A stretch of 57,044 nucleotides of DNA from Fulvimarina sp. (GCA_002700095.1 PACL01000010.1:1-57044), one strand, 5' to 3'. Counted from the stretch's first letter, positions 1 through 9,025 are shown. Notes: generated by a model not told the origin, from the letters alone. Numbers and translations: made by a program.

Positions 1-1478
1 AGGATGAGGATCGCCGGGTCCTTCAGGAACATCCGGGCGATGGACAGGCGCTGCTTCTGACCGCCGGAGAGTTTCACGCCCCGCTCGCCGACAATGGTGT
101 CGAGGCCGTTCGGAAGGGCGGCGACGGTGTCCTCCAGCGAGGCCCGGCGCATGGCGGCGACGATCTCCGCCTCGGTGGCATCGAGCCGGCCATAGGCGAT
201 GTTCTCGCGCACCGTGCCGCCGAACAGGAAGACGTCCTGCTGGACGACGCCGACATGGTCGCGCAGCGAGGCGAGGGTCATGTCGCGGATGTCCGTGCCG
301 TCGATGCGGATCGCCCCGCCGGTGACCTCGTAGAAGCGCGGCAGAAGGGCGCAGATCGTGGTCTTGCCGGCGCCGGACGGGCCGACGAAGGCGATGGTCT
401 CGCCGGGCCGGGCGGTGAAGCTGACGCCGTCCAGCACCGGCCGGTCGCTGAGATAGCCGAAGCGTACCCGGTCGAACTCGACCGTTCCTTCGACGTGCGC
501 GACGGCGACGGCGCCCTCGCGGTCCTCGATCTCCGGCTCGGTATCGAGGAACTCGACATAGCGCCGGAACCCGGCGATGCCCTTCGGATAGGTCTCGATC
601 ACCGCGGCGATCTTCTCCACCGGGCGGAAGAACACCCCGACGAGCAGGAGGAAGCCGACGAAGCCGCCATTCGACAGGTCGCCATTGATGACGAACCAGG
701 TGCCGGCCACCATGACGATGACCTGGGTCAGCCGCATGGAGAAGTAGTTCAGCGACTGGGACCAGGACATGATCTTGTAGGCGTCGAGCTTGCGCCGGCG
801 GTATTCGGCGTTGTTGGCCGAGAACAGCCGGCGCTCGTGGGGCTCGTTGCCGAAGGCCTGGACGACGCGGATGCCGCCGACATTCTCCTCGATGCGGGCG
901 TTGAAATCGCCGATCGAGGCGTAGATTGCCCGCCAGGTCGCGGTCATGCGGGCGCCGTAGCGGCTGGTCAGCCAGGCGCCGACGGGAACGACGAAGCCGG
1001 TGATCAGGGCCAGTTCCACATGCACGAAGAGCATGAGGATGAAGGCCCCGACGAAGGTCATGATCGCGATGAACAGGTCTTCCGGCCCGTGATGGGCGAT
1101 CTCGCCGATCTCCTCGAGGTCCTTGGTCAGGCGGCCGACGAGATGGCCGGTCTTGACGTTGTCGAAATAGCCGAATGAGAGCTTCTGCAGGTGATCGAAG
1201 GCCTTGCGGCGCATCTCGGTCTCGATGTTGATCCCCAGCATATGGCCCCAATAGGTCACCACCGCCATCAGCCCGGTGTTGAAGACGTAGATGAGGAGCA
1301 GGCCGACGGTCGCGGCGACGATCAGCGACCAGTCGCCGCTCGGCAGCAGCGTGTCGATGAACACCTTGACCGCGATCGGGAAGCCGAGTTCGAGCAGGCC
1401 GGCCAGGACCGCGCAGCCGAAATCGAGGAAGAACAGGCCCTTGTATGGCCGGTAATAGGCAAAGAAGCGCTTCAGCAT
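1..1478 (-). CDS. ABC exporter, fused permease/ATPase (5' part only; C-terminus cut by window edge)
   Basis: The N-terminal 492 residues of a half-transporter of the MsbA/ABCB exporter type, with membrane domain and nucleotide-binding domain fused. The first codons read MLKRFFAYYRPYKG, followed by several hydrophobic helices over about residues 15-310. Walker A is GPSGAGKTT at residues 366-374, a Q-loop region (VVQQDVFLFGG) follows, and the signature LSGGQKQR lies at residues 470-477. The frame leaves the window just before Walker B, so about 80-100 residues are missing. Such proteins dimerise in the inner membrane and export lipids, peptides or drugs using ATP; the substrate cannot be told. 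It is divergent from the dipeptidase gene 217 bp away. The start at 1478 is the only ATG before the first helix; the ribosome site there is weak. Confidence 0.9.
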   Translation of the reverse strand, partial: MLKRFFAYYRPYKGLFFLDFGCAVLAGLLELGFPIAVKVFIDTLLPSGDWSLIVAATVGLLLIYVFNTGLMAVVTYWGHMLGINIETEMRRKAFDHLQKLSFGYFDNVKTGHLVGRLTKDLEEIGEIAHHGPEDLFIAIMTFVGAFILMLFVHVELALITGFVVPVGAWLTSRYGARMTATWRAIYASIGDFNARIEENVGGIRVVQAFGNEPHERRLFSANNAEYRRRKLDAYKIMSWSQSLNYFSMRLTQVIVMVAGTWFVINGDLSNGGFVGFLLLVGVFFRPVEKIAAVIETYPKGIAGFRRYVEFLDTEPEIEDREGAVAVAHVEGTVEFDRVRFGYLSDRPVLDGVSFTARPGETIAFVGPSGAGKTTICALLPRFYEVTGGAIRIDGTDIRDMTLASLRDHVGVVQQDVFLFGGTVRENIAYGRLDATEAEIVAAMRRASLEDTVAALPNGLDTIVGERGVKLSGGQKQRLSIARMFLKDPAILI

Positions 1479-1695
1479 GATGATCCGGTGTCGGCCGGCG
1501 AGGATGCGGCATTGTCGGGCGTACGAACGCGGGGGCGTACGGCGCCCGGCCGGGATAGCCGACGCGCGGTGCAAAATCGAGGGCAGACTGACGAATCATC
1601 GTGTTCCAGCCGCGCCGATGTTAGCTCTTCGGCAGCGCCCGGACGGGCAAGGTCGGTTACACTTCGCCTCCAGGCGATCATCCGGGGATCATCCG

Positions 1696-2844
1696 ATGCA
1701 GTCACCCGTCGTCTTCGATGGCCACAACGATGCGCTCCTGCGCCTCCACATGGAGGGCGGCGAGGCGGCGATCGCGGCCTTCCTCGCAGGCGGCACGGCC
1801 GGCCACATCGACCTCGCCAAGGCTGCTGCGGGCAATTTTCGAGGCGGGCTCTTCGCCATCTTCCCGCCCTCGCCGCGCGGCGGGCTCGATCTCTCCCGTT
1901 TCGGGACCAATGGTTACGACATGGCGATGCCGGCGCCACTGGAGATCGCCGAAGCCACGACCTCGACCATCGCCATGGCGTCGATCCTGTTCAGGCTGGA
2001 GCGCGGCTCGAAGGGGGCCTTCCGGGTCTGCCGGTCGGTCGCCGACATCCGCGCCGCCCTTGCCGACGGGGCGATGGCGGCGGTGATGCACATCGAGGGC
2101 GCCGAAGCGATCGACGCGGACCTCACGATGCTCGACGTGCTGCATGCGGCGGGGCTGCGCTCGATCGGGATGGTCTGGAGCCGAAACAACGTCTTCGCCC
2201 ATGGCGTGCCGATGCGGTTTCCGTCATCGCCGGACATCGGCGAAGGACTGACCGAGGCCGGAAAGCGGCTGGTCGCCCGCTGCAACGCACTCGGCATCCT
2301 CCTCGACCTGTCGCATCTGAACGAAAAGGGCTTTTGGGACGTCGCCCGGCTCTCCGACGCGCCGCTGGTCGCGACCCATTCCAACGTCCATGCGCTCTGC
2401 CCGGTCAGCCGCAACCTCACCGACAGGCAACTCGCCGCGATCGCCGAGAGCCGGGGCGTCGTCGGGCTGAACTTTGCGACGGCCTTCCTGCGCGAGGATG
2501 GATGGATGACCGCCGATACCGGCCTCGACGTCATGATCCGCCACCTCGACGGCCTCGTCGAGCGGCTGGGCGAGGACGGCGTCGCGCTCGGCTCGGACTT
2601 CGACGGGGCGGTGATCCCGGCCCCGATCGGCGATGCGGGCGGCCTGCCGAAGCTGTTCGAGGCGATGCGGCACCACGGCTACGGCGAGGCGCTGATCGAC
2701 AAGATCGCCCGGGAGAACTGGCTGAACGTGCTGGAGCGGACGTTCAAGCCGGGGTCATGGCCGAAGCCGGCGACTGCGCTCCATGCCGGGCTCGGCGGCG
2801 ACCAGGACGAGCCGAAGCGCGAGCAGATAGCAGTTGTCACCTGA
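1696..2844 (+). CDS. M19 (renal-type) membrane dipeptidase family metalloprotein
   Basis: 382 residues, normal for peptidase family M19, a TIM-barrel binuclear zinc dipeptidase. The first metal site FDGHND is at residues 7-12 (H10, D12), the bridging glutamate is in HIEGAE near residue 134, a histidine lies in ATHSN near 227, and GSDFDG near 300 is the usual aspartate site. The start at 1696 puts the HxD motif at the N-terminus as in the family; upstream in-frame codons are low-complexity and unlikely to be translated. From established knowledge, an M19 dipeptidase gene (PA5396) lies close to the dimethylglycine genes dgcA/dgcB in Pseudomonas aeruginosa. Here a homologous family sits about 8 kb from the betaine-demethylation cluster, so a shared role is possible but not shown. 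Confidence 0.9.
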   Translation: MQSPVVFDGHNDALLRLHMEGGEAAIAAFLAGGTAGHIDLAKAAAGNFRGGLFAIFPPSPRGGLDLSRFGTNGYDMAMPAPLEIAEATTSTIAMASILFRLERGSKGAFRVCRSVADIRAALADGAMAAVMHIEGAEAIDADLTMLDVLHAAGLRSIGMVWSRNNVFAHGVPMRFPSSPDIGEGLTEAGKRLVARCNALGILLDLSHLNEKGFWDVARLSDAPLVATHSNVHALCPVSRNLTDRQLAAIAESRGVVGLNFATAFLREDGWMTADTGLDVMIRHLDGLVERLGEDGVALGSDFDGAVIPAPIGDAGGLPKLFEAMRHHGYGEALIDKIARENWLNVLERTFKPGSWPKPATALHAGLGGDQDEPKREQIAVVT

Positions 2845-2968
2845 TGGCGGCGGAGGACCGAAAGCTGGCGACCGCGGTGGTCGTCATCGATCAACTGAGA
2901 CATCCGAACGGAAGTAGCCGACCCGATCCCCGCACTCCGTGAAGGCTCGATCCTTCGCCACCAAAGCG

Positions 2969-3481
2969 TCAGCGGCGATGGAGCCGGCCAAGGTCGAGGT
3001 CGTCCGGATTGGCGGAGGCTGCCACAGCGGCGGCTGCCTGCCGGGGGCCGAAAGCTGCATCGAGGAGCTGCTCCAACGTCAGAGGGCACTCTTCGGGCAA
3101 CGGCGGAACCGCGACGCCATGCTCCGCCAATGAGTCGGACGCGTTCCTCTTGGCCAGCTTCCAGATTTTCGGCAGGTCCAGCCGCTGCTCGAGCCCAGGC
3201 GAATAGGCGAGAACGGCATCACTTTGAAACCCGGAAGCTTCTCCCACCCAGTGGGCAACGGACGGTGCCTCGGGATCGAACGCAATCTTGACGAGGTGAA
3301 CAAGCGTTTGTCGAAGCAGAGTCGAGATTTCCTTGATCTCGGCACGCCCCATGTCCTCGATCTCCTCGGCCAGGTTATCGATATCGAGACGATTGGAACC
3401 GCGCGGCAACGCACGCAACAGGGCCGCCTGATCCTGCGTCCAGCGGTAGAAATCAACGTCGTGCTGCTGCGACGGGGTCAT
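2969..3481 (-). CDS. DUF29 domain-containing protein
   Basis: 170 residues. The N-terminus carries the DUF29 pattern: YxxDFYxWTQxQAALLR, then LDIDNLAEEIEDMGR, then a helical segment LLRQTLVHLVKIAFDPE. DUF29 proteins are small soluble proteins of unknown function found in Alphaproteobacteria and Cyanobacteria, often in several copies. The C-terminal 50 residues are Ala/Asp-rich and poorly conserved looking. The gene stands alone, convergent with the dipeptidase gene. The start at 3481 (MTPSQQHDVDFYRW) matches the usual beginning of the family. Confidence 0.85.
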   Translation of the reverse strand: MTPSQQHDVDFYRWTQDQAALLRALPRGSNRLDIDNLAEEIEDMGRAEIKEISTLLRQTLVHLVKIAFDPEAPSVAHWVGEASGFQSDAVLAYSPGLEQRLDLPKIWKLAKRNASDSLAEHGVAVPPLPEECPLTLEQLLDAAFGPRQAAAAVAASANPDDLDLGRLHRR

Positions 3482-3812
3482 GGCGACCTCACTCGTTGCC
3501 TCTCTCTTTGGGAGCGATTTTATAGGTCAGGCCCTCCCTTCGCGAAAGGGCTGTCAGGCGGGTGGTGGATTTTGCCGAAGAATGCCGCGTCGAGGCGTGG
3601 ACGATCCGCCCTTCACCATGCTCTTCCCTGCGGCCATCGCCCCCGAAGCGGCTCACGAGTTCGCGCGGCAGTTCTTGGGAGAGATCCCGCTGCGAAGCGT
3701 CGTCGTCTGGTCGCGGCACCGGGACGCCGAGGACCGTTACGATCCCCGCCATCGTGTGCCGGTCCCGGCGCACCCGCAGTCCTGAAAGCCTTCCCAGCCT
3801 TCGCAAACAATC
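3482..3812. other. 331-bp stretch without a confident gene
   Basis: Short frames exist on both strands (about 55-105 codons) but none has recognisable motifs, a convincing ribosome site or conserved composition. It lies between the DUF29 gene start and the end of the tetR gene, and probably holds the DUF29 promoter. Confidence 0.5.
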
Positions 3813-4409
3813 TCAGCGCAGATAGCCGGCGATGGCGGCGCGCACGAGGCCGGTCAGTTCCTCCTCCAGCCGCTCGACGGAGACGCCGGCATAGCGGCTT
3901 TCCAGCGAGACCGTCACGACGCCGTGGACGGCCGAGAACAGCGTTCGGGCGCGCAGCAAGACGCCGTCCGCGCCGAGATCGGGATAGAGTTCGGCCAGCG
4001 GCGCTGCGGGATATTCGAACAGCCGCGCCTGGTCGGTGCGAAGATCGGCCGCCATGGTCCCCTCCTCCTGCGGCGCATATTCGAAGAGGGCGCGCCAGAG
4101 CGGCGTCTCCTCGCGGGCAAAGGCGAGGTAGCAGCGGGCGAAGGCGACGAGGCGCTCGACCGGCTGCGCCTGGGCCGCGTCCCGCACGAGCCACTTCTCC
4201 AGCCGGCGCAGGGTCTTTGCGTTCACCGTCATGATCGCCTCGTCGAGGGAGGCGAAGACGCCGTAGAGCTGGCCGTTCGAGACGCCGGAGCGGGCGATCA
4301 CGTCGCGCAGCCGCACCGCTCGCACGCCGCGCTCGATCATCAGGTTTTCGGTGGCTTCGACCACCTCGGCCCGAACCTCGTCGGCATCTCTGACGGGACC
4401 TCTGGGCAT
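3813..4409 (-). CDS. TetR/AcrR family transcriptional repressor
   Basis: 198 residues from the chosen start, a normal TetR length. The N-terminal helix-turn-helix covers roughly residues 10-55 (IERGVRAVRLRDVIARSGVSNGQLYGVFAS), and the C-terminal ligand/dimer domain is helical. An in-frame ATG at 4436 was not used because one of the palindromic operators (4429-4443) would lie in its coding sequence; the ATG at 4409 has an AAGG sequence 9 nt upstream. The gene is divergent from the PspA-like/YiaAB pair, and identical operator half-sites lie in the intergenic region. It most likely represses itself and that pair. The inducing ligand is unknown. Confidence 0.88.
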   Translation of the reverse strand: MPRGPVRDADEVRAEVVEATENLMIERGVRAVRLRDVIARSGVSNGQLYGVFASLDEAIMTVNAKTLRRLEKWLVRDAAQAQPVERLVAFARCYLAFAREETPLWRALFEYAPQEEGTMAADLRTDQARLFEYPAAPLAELYPDLGADGVLLRARTLFSAVHGVVTVSLESRYAGVSVERLEEELTGLVRAAIAGYLR

Positions 4410-4428
4410 CGGCTGCATCCTTGGTTTT

Positions 4429-4443
4429 AAGAGCAACGCTCTT
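4429..4443. promoter_or_regulatory. Palindromic operator O1 for the TetR repressor
   Basis: AAGAGCAACGCTCTT: a perfect 6+6 inverted repeat around three bases, 20 nt upstream of the chosen tetR start. The half-site AAGAGC is identical to that of the second palindrome 40 bp away. Confidence 0.8.
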
Positions 4444-4482
4444 TTAGCGATTGACAGCCGCGAAATCCAGCGTATGGTGCCT

Positions 4483-4501
4483 ATAAGAGCACTGCTCTTA
4501 T
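4483..4501. promoter_or_regulatory. Palindromic operator O2 for the TetR repressor
   Basis: ATAAGAGCACTGCTCTTAT: a perfect 8+8 inverted repeat around three bases, sharing the AAGAGC-N3-GCTCTT core with the site at 4429-4443. It ends 22 bp before the chosen start of the PspA-like gene, a place where bound repressor would block transcription. Confidence 0.82.
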
Positions 4502-4523
4502 GTCGTCAACGAGAGACCTGACC

Positions 4524-5207
4524 ATGTTCAGACTGATGACCACCATCGCCAGGGGACGGGCCCATGAGGCGGCCGAAGACATCGCCGCGCGCAACGCGGC
4601 GACCATCCTCGGCCAGCAGATCCGCGAGGCGGCCGGCGCCCTCGAGGATGCCCACAAGGCCTTCGCCATCGCCGAGGCCGGGCTCGCCCGGGACGAGGCG
4701 CAGCTGACGCTGCTGGACGGGCGGATCGCCGACCTCGAGGCCCGCGTCGTCGCCGCGATCGAGAAGGGGCTCGAAGGCCTTGCCGGCGAGGGCGCCGAGG
4801 AGATCGCCGAGATCGAGGCGGAGCGGGACCTGTGCCGCAAGGGCGTCGAGCGGCTGCGCGGTGAGCTCTCGAAGCGCAAGCCTTATCTGAGGGAATGCGA
4901 ATCGCGCCTGCGGCGCCTCTGCCGCAGCCGCGACCTCGTCTCGGTGCGATCGAGGGTGCATCAGCTCGACGGGCGAACCGGCGCGGCCGGCCTATCGCGC
5001 ATCGCCGACGCCGAAAAGACGCTCCAGAGGATCGAGGATGCCCAGACCGCCGAGGACGCGGTCATGGCGCGCCAGGACTGCGGGACCGGATCCTCGACCA
5101 TCGCGGACAAGCTGGCGGAGGCCGGCTGCGGCCCTGCCCGGCAAAACTCCGGCGCCGCCGTCATGGAGCGGCTGCGCCAGCGCGCCGGCGGCACGAACGG
5201 CGGGTAA
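4524..5207 (+). CDS. PspA/IM30-like coiled-coil protein
   Basis: 227 residues, almost entirely helical and charged, beginning MFRLMTTIARGRAHEAAEDI, with heptad-like coiled coil over about residues 40-125 (repeated Ala/Glu/Arg/Leu spacing). It resembles small alphaproteobacterial members of the PspA/IM30 family, peripheral membrane proteins that bind and stabilise stressed inner membranes. The C-terminal part after about residue 150 is less typical. An upstream ATG at 4500 overlaps the operator; the ATG at 4524 has GAGAG 8 nt upstream and was chosen. It is followed 80 bp downstream by a YiaAB-type membrane protein gene, and both are probably controlled by the divergent TetR protein. Confidence 0.7.
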   Translation: MFRLMTTIARGRAHEAAEDIAARNAATILGQQIREAAGALEDAHKAFAIAEAGLARDEAQLTLLDGRIADLEARVVAAIEKGLEGLAGEGAEEIAEIEAERDLCRKGVERLRGELSKRKPYLRECESRLRRLCRSRDLVSVRSRVHQLDGRTGAAGLSRIADAEKTLQRIEDAQTAEDAVMARQDCGTGSSTIADKLAEAGCGPARQNSGAAVMERLRQRAGGTNGG

Positions 5208-5287
5208 CGCCGGCCACTGTTCCGAAGCGCAGCGAACCGACCGAACAACCGATTCCCACTCATTCGACCAAGATCAAGGATAGTCCC

Positions 5288-5560
5288 ATGAACGAGATCA
5301 AGAGCCTTCCCGGCAACGCCTTCTCCCTCTTCACCGTCATCGCCTTCGTTGTCGCGGCGGGCATGATGGCCGGCGGCATCTACTTCCTGGAGGCGAGCTT
5401 CGCCGCCAAGGGCTTCTACGCCATGGCCGCGATCATGCTCGTGCACACCACGGTGACCGTGACGAAGACGCTGCGCGACGCCGAGGAGGCCCGCAAGGAA
5501 GCCGCCCGGCAGGACGAGCTGCGGACAGAGAAGATGCTCGGCGGGCTGTCGGGCGCCTGA
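5288..5560 (+). CDS. YiaA/YiaB family two-helix inner membrane protein
   Basis: 90 residues. Two hydrophobic helices (about residues 14-34 and 43-60) are joined by the loop FLEASFAAKGFYAM, where the Lys-Gly-Phe-Tyr pattern is typical of the YiaAB two-helix domain; a charged cytoplasmic tail follows (DAEEARKEAARQDELR). Function of the family is unknown. The spacing behind the PspA-like gene and the hairpin downstream suggest a two-gene operon. Confidence 0.8.
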   Translation: MNEIKSLPGNAFSLFTVIAFVVAAGMMAGGIYFLEASFAAKGFYAMAAIMLVHTTVTVTKTLRDAEEARKEAARQDELRTEKMLGGLSGA

Positions 5561-5663
5561 GCGCAGGCATCAACGCTGCCGGCGCGGGCCCCGCGCCGGT
5601 CCATCCGTCTCACCCCGCATAAGTTTGGCCGGAAGGTGCATGCCCCCACACACCTTTCGGCCC

Positions 5664-5692
5664 GCGGCAGCGATCCCCCCGGTCGCTGCCGC
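5664..5692 (+). terminator. Hairpin terminator after the pspA-like/yiaAB pair
   Basis: A 10-bp perfect stem (GCGGCAGCGA paired with TCGCTGCCGC) with a 9-nt loop, followed on the plus strand by a T-rich tract. It lies 104 bp after the YiaAB gene and 36 bp from the convergent maeB stop. Confidence 0.6.
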
Positions 5693-5727
5693 TTCGCTTC
5701 TTGTCTTCGGCCTGCCGGCTGCCTGCG

Positions 5728-8007
5728 TCAGCCGTAGCTCGACACGGCGGAACCTGCCAGCGCCGCGGTGTTGAGGAGGCCGCGCACGGTGACGCCGGGG
5801 GTGACGATGTGGGCGCGGTTGCCCATGCCCATCAGGATCGGGCCGACCTCGAGGCCGCCCGACACCGACTTCAGGATGTTGCGCACCGCGCCCGCCGCGT
5901 CGGAATTGGCATAGACGAGGACGTTCGCCCGGCCTTCCAGCCGCCCGCCCGGAAACAGCCGGTCGCGCAGCTCGTCGTCGAGAGCGGTGTCGGTGGTCAT
6001 TTCGCCCTCATAGGCGAAGTCGAGCCGCTTCTCGTCGAGGAGCTTCATGGCGCCGCGCATCACCCGGCCGGAGTCGTTGTCGAGGTTGCCGAATTGCGAG
6101 CTCGAGCAGAGGGCGATCTTCGGCTCGACGCCGAAGCGGCGGACATGGCGTGCCGCCGCGATCACCGTCTCGGCCACCTGGCTGGCATCCGGCGTCATGT
6201 GGACATGGGTGTCGGCGATGAACAGCGGCCCCCTGTCGAGGATGATCAGCGACAGCGCCGCCACCGGATGCAGATGATCGGTCGAAAGGATCTGGCCGAG
6301 ATGGCCGAGATGCCAGCGATACTCGCCGAAGGTGCCGCAGATCATGCTGTCGGCCTCGCCGCGATGCACCATGACGGCGGCGATTGCGGTGGTGTTGGTG
6401 CGCATCACGGCACGGGCGAGATCGGGCGAGACGCCGCGCCGGCGCATCAGCTCGTAATAGGTGCTCCAGTAGTCGCGGTAGCGCGGGTCGTCCTCCGGAT
6501 TGACGATCTCGAAGTCCTCGCCGGCGCGGATCTTCAGGCCCTCGCGCTCGAGCCTCGCATTGACCACGTCCGGCCGGCCGATGAGGATCGGCCGGTCCTG
6601 GGTCTCCTCGACCATGGCCTGCGCGGTGCGCAGCACCCGCTCGTCCTCGCCCTCGGCAAAGACGATCCGCCGGCTCGACGCGCGCGCGGCATCGAACACA
6701 CGGCGCATCACCGAATAGGAGCGGTACACCTGGGCGTTCAGCCGGGCGCTGTAGGCTTCGAGGTCGACGGGCCGCGTCGCGACGCCGGATTCCATCGCTG
6801 CCTTGGCGACGGCATAGGCGATCGTCGGCAGGAGCCGCGGATCGAAGGGCTTCGGGATCAGATATTCCGGCCCGAAGGTCAGGCGCTCGCCGCGATAGGC
6901 GTGGCCGACTTCCGCAGACGCGGTCTCGCGGGCGAGCCCGGCGATCGCCTCGACGCAGGCGAGCTTCATCGCGTCGTTGATCTCGGTGGCGCCGACATCC
7001 AGCGCGCCGCGGAAGATGAAGGGGAAACAGAGGACGTTGTTGACCTGGTTCGGATAATCCGACCGGCCGGTGGCGATCAGCGCGCCGGGCGAGGCCTCGC
7101 GGGCCTCCTCCGGCATAATCTCCGGCGTCGGATTGGCGAGCGCGAAGATGATCGGCCGCTCGGCCATCCGCGCCACCATCTCCTTGGTCAAGAGACCCGG
7201 GCCGGAGACGCCGAGGAAGAGATCGGCGCCCTCCATGGCCTCCAGCGTGGTGCGCATCTCCGTCTCGCGGGCGAACTCGGCCTTTTCCGGCGACAGGTCG
7301 TTGCGCAGCGTGTGCACCACGCCCTTGGAATCGAGCATGGTGATGTTTTCGCGCTTGGCCCCCATCACCAGGAACATCTTCAGGCAGGCGATGCCGGCGG
7401 CCCCCGCCCCGAGCGCGACGATCTTGATGTCGGCGATGTCCTTCTTCGCCACCTTCAGCGCGTTGACCGCCGCCGCCGAGGCGACGATCGCCGTGCCGTG
7501 CTGGTCGTCGTGGAAGACCGGGATCGACATCTTCTCCCGGCAGAGCCGCTCGACGATGAAGCAGTCGGGCGCCTTGATGTCCTCCAGATTGACCGCGCCG
7601 AAGGTGGGCTCGAGGCTGGCGACGATCTCGGCGAGCTTGACGGGATCGGTCTCGTTCACCTCGATGTCGAAGCAGTCAACGCCGGCGAACTTCTTGAACA
7701 GGACCGCCTTGCCCTCCATCACGGGCTTCGACGCCTGCGCCCCGATATTGCCGAGGCCGAGGACGGCCGTGCCGTTGGAGACGACTGCGACGAGGTTACC
7801 CTTGGCGGTATAGCGGGCTGCGTCGGCGAGGTTCTTCTGGATTTCCAGGCACGCCTCGGCAACGCCCGGCGAATAGGCGTTAGAGAGATCGCGGCCGGTG
7901 GTCATCGGCTTGGTGGCGCGGATCTCCAGTTTCCCGGGCTTCGGGAACTCGTGATAGTCGAGCGCTTCCTGGCGTTTCGACAGGGGCTTGGCGTCATCGT
8001 TCGACAT
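5728..8007 (-). CDS. maeB: NADP-dependent malic enzyme with C-terminal phosphotransacetylase-like domain
   Basis: 759 residues, the usual length of the MaeB/Tme/Dme class. The N-terminal malic domain includes AYSPGVA (about 45) and SNGTAVLGLGNIGA (about 76). The central part has EDIKAPDCF and PVFHDDQHGTA and the nucleotide-binding loop ALGAGAAGIA near residue 197. The C-terminal 310 residues (from about AEGEDERVLR) form the phosphotransacetylase-like regulatory domain. It decarboxylates malate to pyruvate with reduction of NAD(P); whether NAD or NADP is preferred cannot be decided here. Its ATG lies inside the last codons of the upstream GAPDH gene (14-nt overlap), suggesting coupled expression. 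Confidence 0.95.
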   Translation of the reverse strand: MSNDDAKPLSKRQEALDYHEFPKPGKLEIRATKPMTTGRDLSNAYSPGVAEACLEIQKNLADAARYTAKGNLVAVVSNGTAVLGLGNIGAQASKPVMEGKAVLFKKFAGVDCFDIEVNETDPVKLAEIVASLEPTFGAVNLEDIKAPDCFIVERLCREKMSIPVFHDDQHGTAIVASAAAVNALKVAKKDIADIKIVALGAGAAGIACLKMFLVMGAKRENITMLDSKGVVHTLRNDLSPEKAEFARETEMRTTLEAMEGADLFLGVSGPGLLTKEMVARMAERPIIFALANPTPEIMPEEAREASPGALIATGRSDYPNQVNNVLCFPFIFRGALDVGATEINDAMKLACVEAIAGLARETASAEVGHAYRGERLTFGPEYLIPKPFDPRLLPTIAYAVAKAAMESGVATRPVDLEAYSARLNAQVYRSYSVMRRVFDAARASSRRIVFAEGEDERVLRTAQAMVEETQDRPILIGRPDVVNARLEREGLKIRAGEDFEIVNPEDDPRYRDYWSTYYELMRRRGVSPDLARAVMRTNTTAIAAVMVHRGEADSMICGTFGEYRWHLGHLGQILSTDHLHPVAALSLIILDRGPLFIADTHVHMTPDASQVAETVIAAARHVRRFGVEPKIALCSSSQFGNLDNDSGRVMRGAMKLLDEKRLDFAYEGEMTTDTALDDELRDRLFPGGRLEGRANVLVYANSDAAGAVRNILKSVSGGLEVGPILMGMGNRAHIVTPGVTVRGLLNTAALAGSAVSSYG

Positions 8008-9025
8008 GCGGCGTCTCTCTTCCCTGATGGTTTCTTCGGGCGATCATGCGGGCCATGTCCAGCATCCGGCACGAAAAGCCCCATTCGTTGTCATACCAAC
8101 CGAACACCCTCAGAAGCCCGCCGGCAAGCGAGGTTTCGGGACCGGCCACGACGATCGATTCCGACCGGGCCCTCAGATCGGAGGAGACCAGCGGTCTGTC
8201 GGTCCAGCCGAAGACCGGCGAGTTCGCGGCCATGTCGCGCAGGATGGCGTTGACGGCGGCGACGCTGGCAGAGCGCTCGGTGGCAACCGTGAGGTCGATG
8301 GCCGAGACGCTGGCGGTGGGCACGCGGATGGCGCGGGCTTCGATGCGTCCGGAGAGCTCGGGCAGCACCGTTCCGATCAGCCGGCCGGCGCTGGTCGTCG
8401 TCGGCACCATGGAGAGCGCCGCGGCCCGGCTGCGCGCCGCATCGCCGCGCGGCTTGTCGACGGTCGGCTGGCTGCCGGTGTAGCAGTGGACGGTGGTCAT
8501 CTGGCCGGAGACGATGCCGAGAGCCTCGTCGAGAACCTTCAGGAGCGGCGCCAGGGCGTTGGTCGTGCAGGAGGCGTTGGAGATCACCCGCTCGTCGCCG
8601 AGGCGATGCTCGTTGGCGCCGATCACGAGGGTGGCGTCGGCAACCTTCGAGGGGCCGGAGATCAGCACGGACCCGGCTCCGGCGCGAAGGCCGCGCTCGA
8701 CGGTCTCGCGATCGTCGTTGTGGCCGGTGCATTCGAGGACGACGTCGACGCCGGAAAGGTCGAGCGCCGAGATGTCGCGCATGGAATGGAACGGGATTTC
8801 CCGCCCGTCGACGACCAGCATCCCCCGCCGCGTCTCGACGCTGCCGCGGAACGGTCCGAAGACGCTGTCGTATTCGAACAGATAGGCGCAGGATTCGAGC
8901 GGCTCGATGTCGTTGATCAGCACGATCTCGAGGTCGTCGGTGCCGGCGGCCGCAAGGATCCTGAGGATGGTCCGGCCGATGCGGCCGAAGCCGTTGAGCG
9001 CCAGGGTGATGGGTCGAGAGGTCAT
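7994..9025 (-). CDS. gap: Glyceraldehyde-3-phosphate dehydrogenase family protein
   Basis: 343 residues. The Rossmann motif NGFGRIGR is at residues 11-18, the catalytic cysteine C153 is in NASCTTN, with HCYTGSQP after it and the closing WYDNEWGFS near residue 315. Cytoplasmic; converts glyceraldehyde 3-phosphate to 1,3-bisphosphoglycerate, or less likely erythrose 4-phosphate. A longer in-frame start at 9076 adds only a basic tail; the ATG at 9025 gives the normal N-terminus. The SRAAA stretch in place of the usual RRGRAAA region is somewhat divergent, so this may be a secondary paralogue rather than the main glycolytic gap. Linkage and overlap with malic enzyme suggest a central-carbon role during gluconeogenic growth, which is inference. 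Confidence 0.9.
   Translation of the reverse strand: MTSRPITLALNGFGRIGRTILRILAAAGTDDLEIVLINDIEPLESCAYLFEYDSVFGPFRGSVETRRGMLVVDGREIPFHSMRDISALDLSGVDVVLECTGHNDDRETVERGLRAGAGSVLISGPSKVADATLVIGANEHRLGDERVISNASCTTNALAPLLKVLDEALGIVSGQMTTVHCYTGSQPTVDKPRGDAARSRAAALSMVPTTTSAGRLIGTVLPELSGRIEARAIRVPTASVSAIDLTVATERSASVAAVNAILRDMAANSPVFGWTDRPLVSSDLRARSESIVVAGPETSLAGGLLRVFGWYDNEWGFSCRMLDMARMIARRNHQGRETPHVER

Noticed and set aside
3489..3806. 105-codon frame on the minus strand between the DUF29 and tetR genes
   Set aside because: No motifs, unusual composition and no clear ribosome site; not supportable as a gene.
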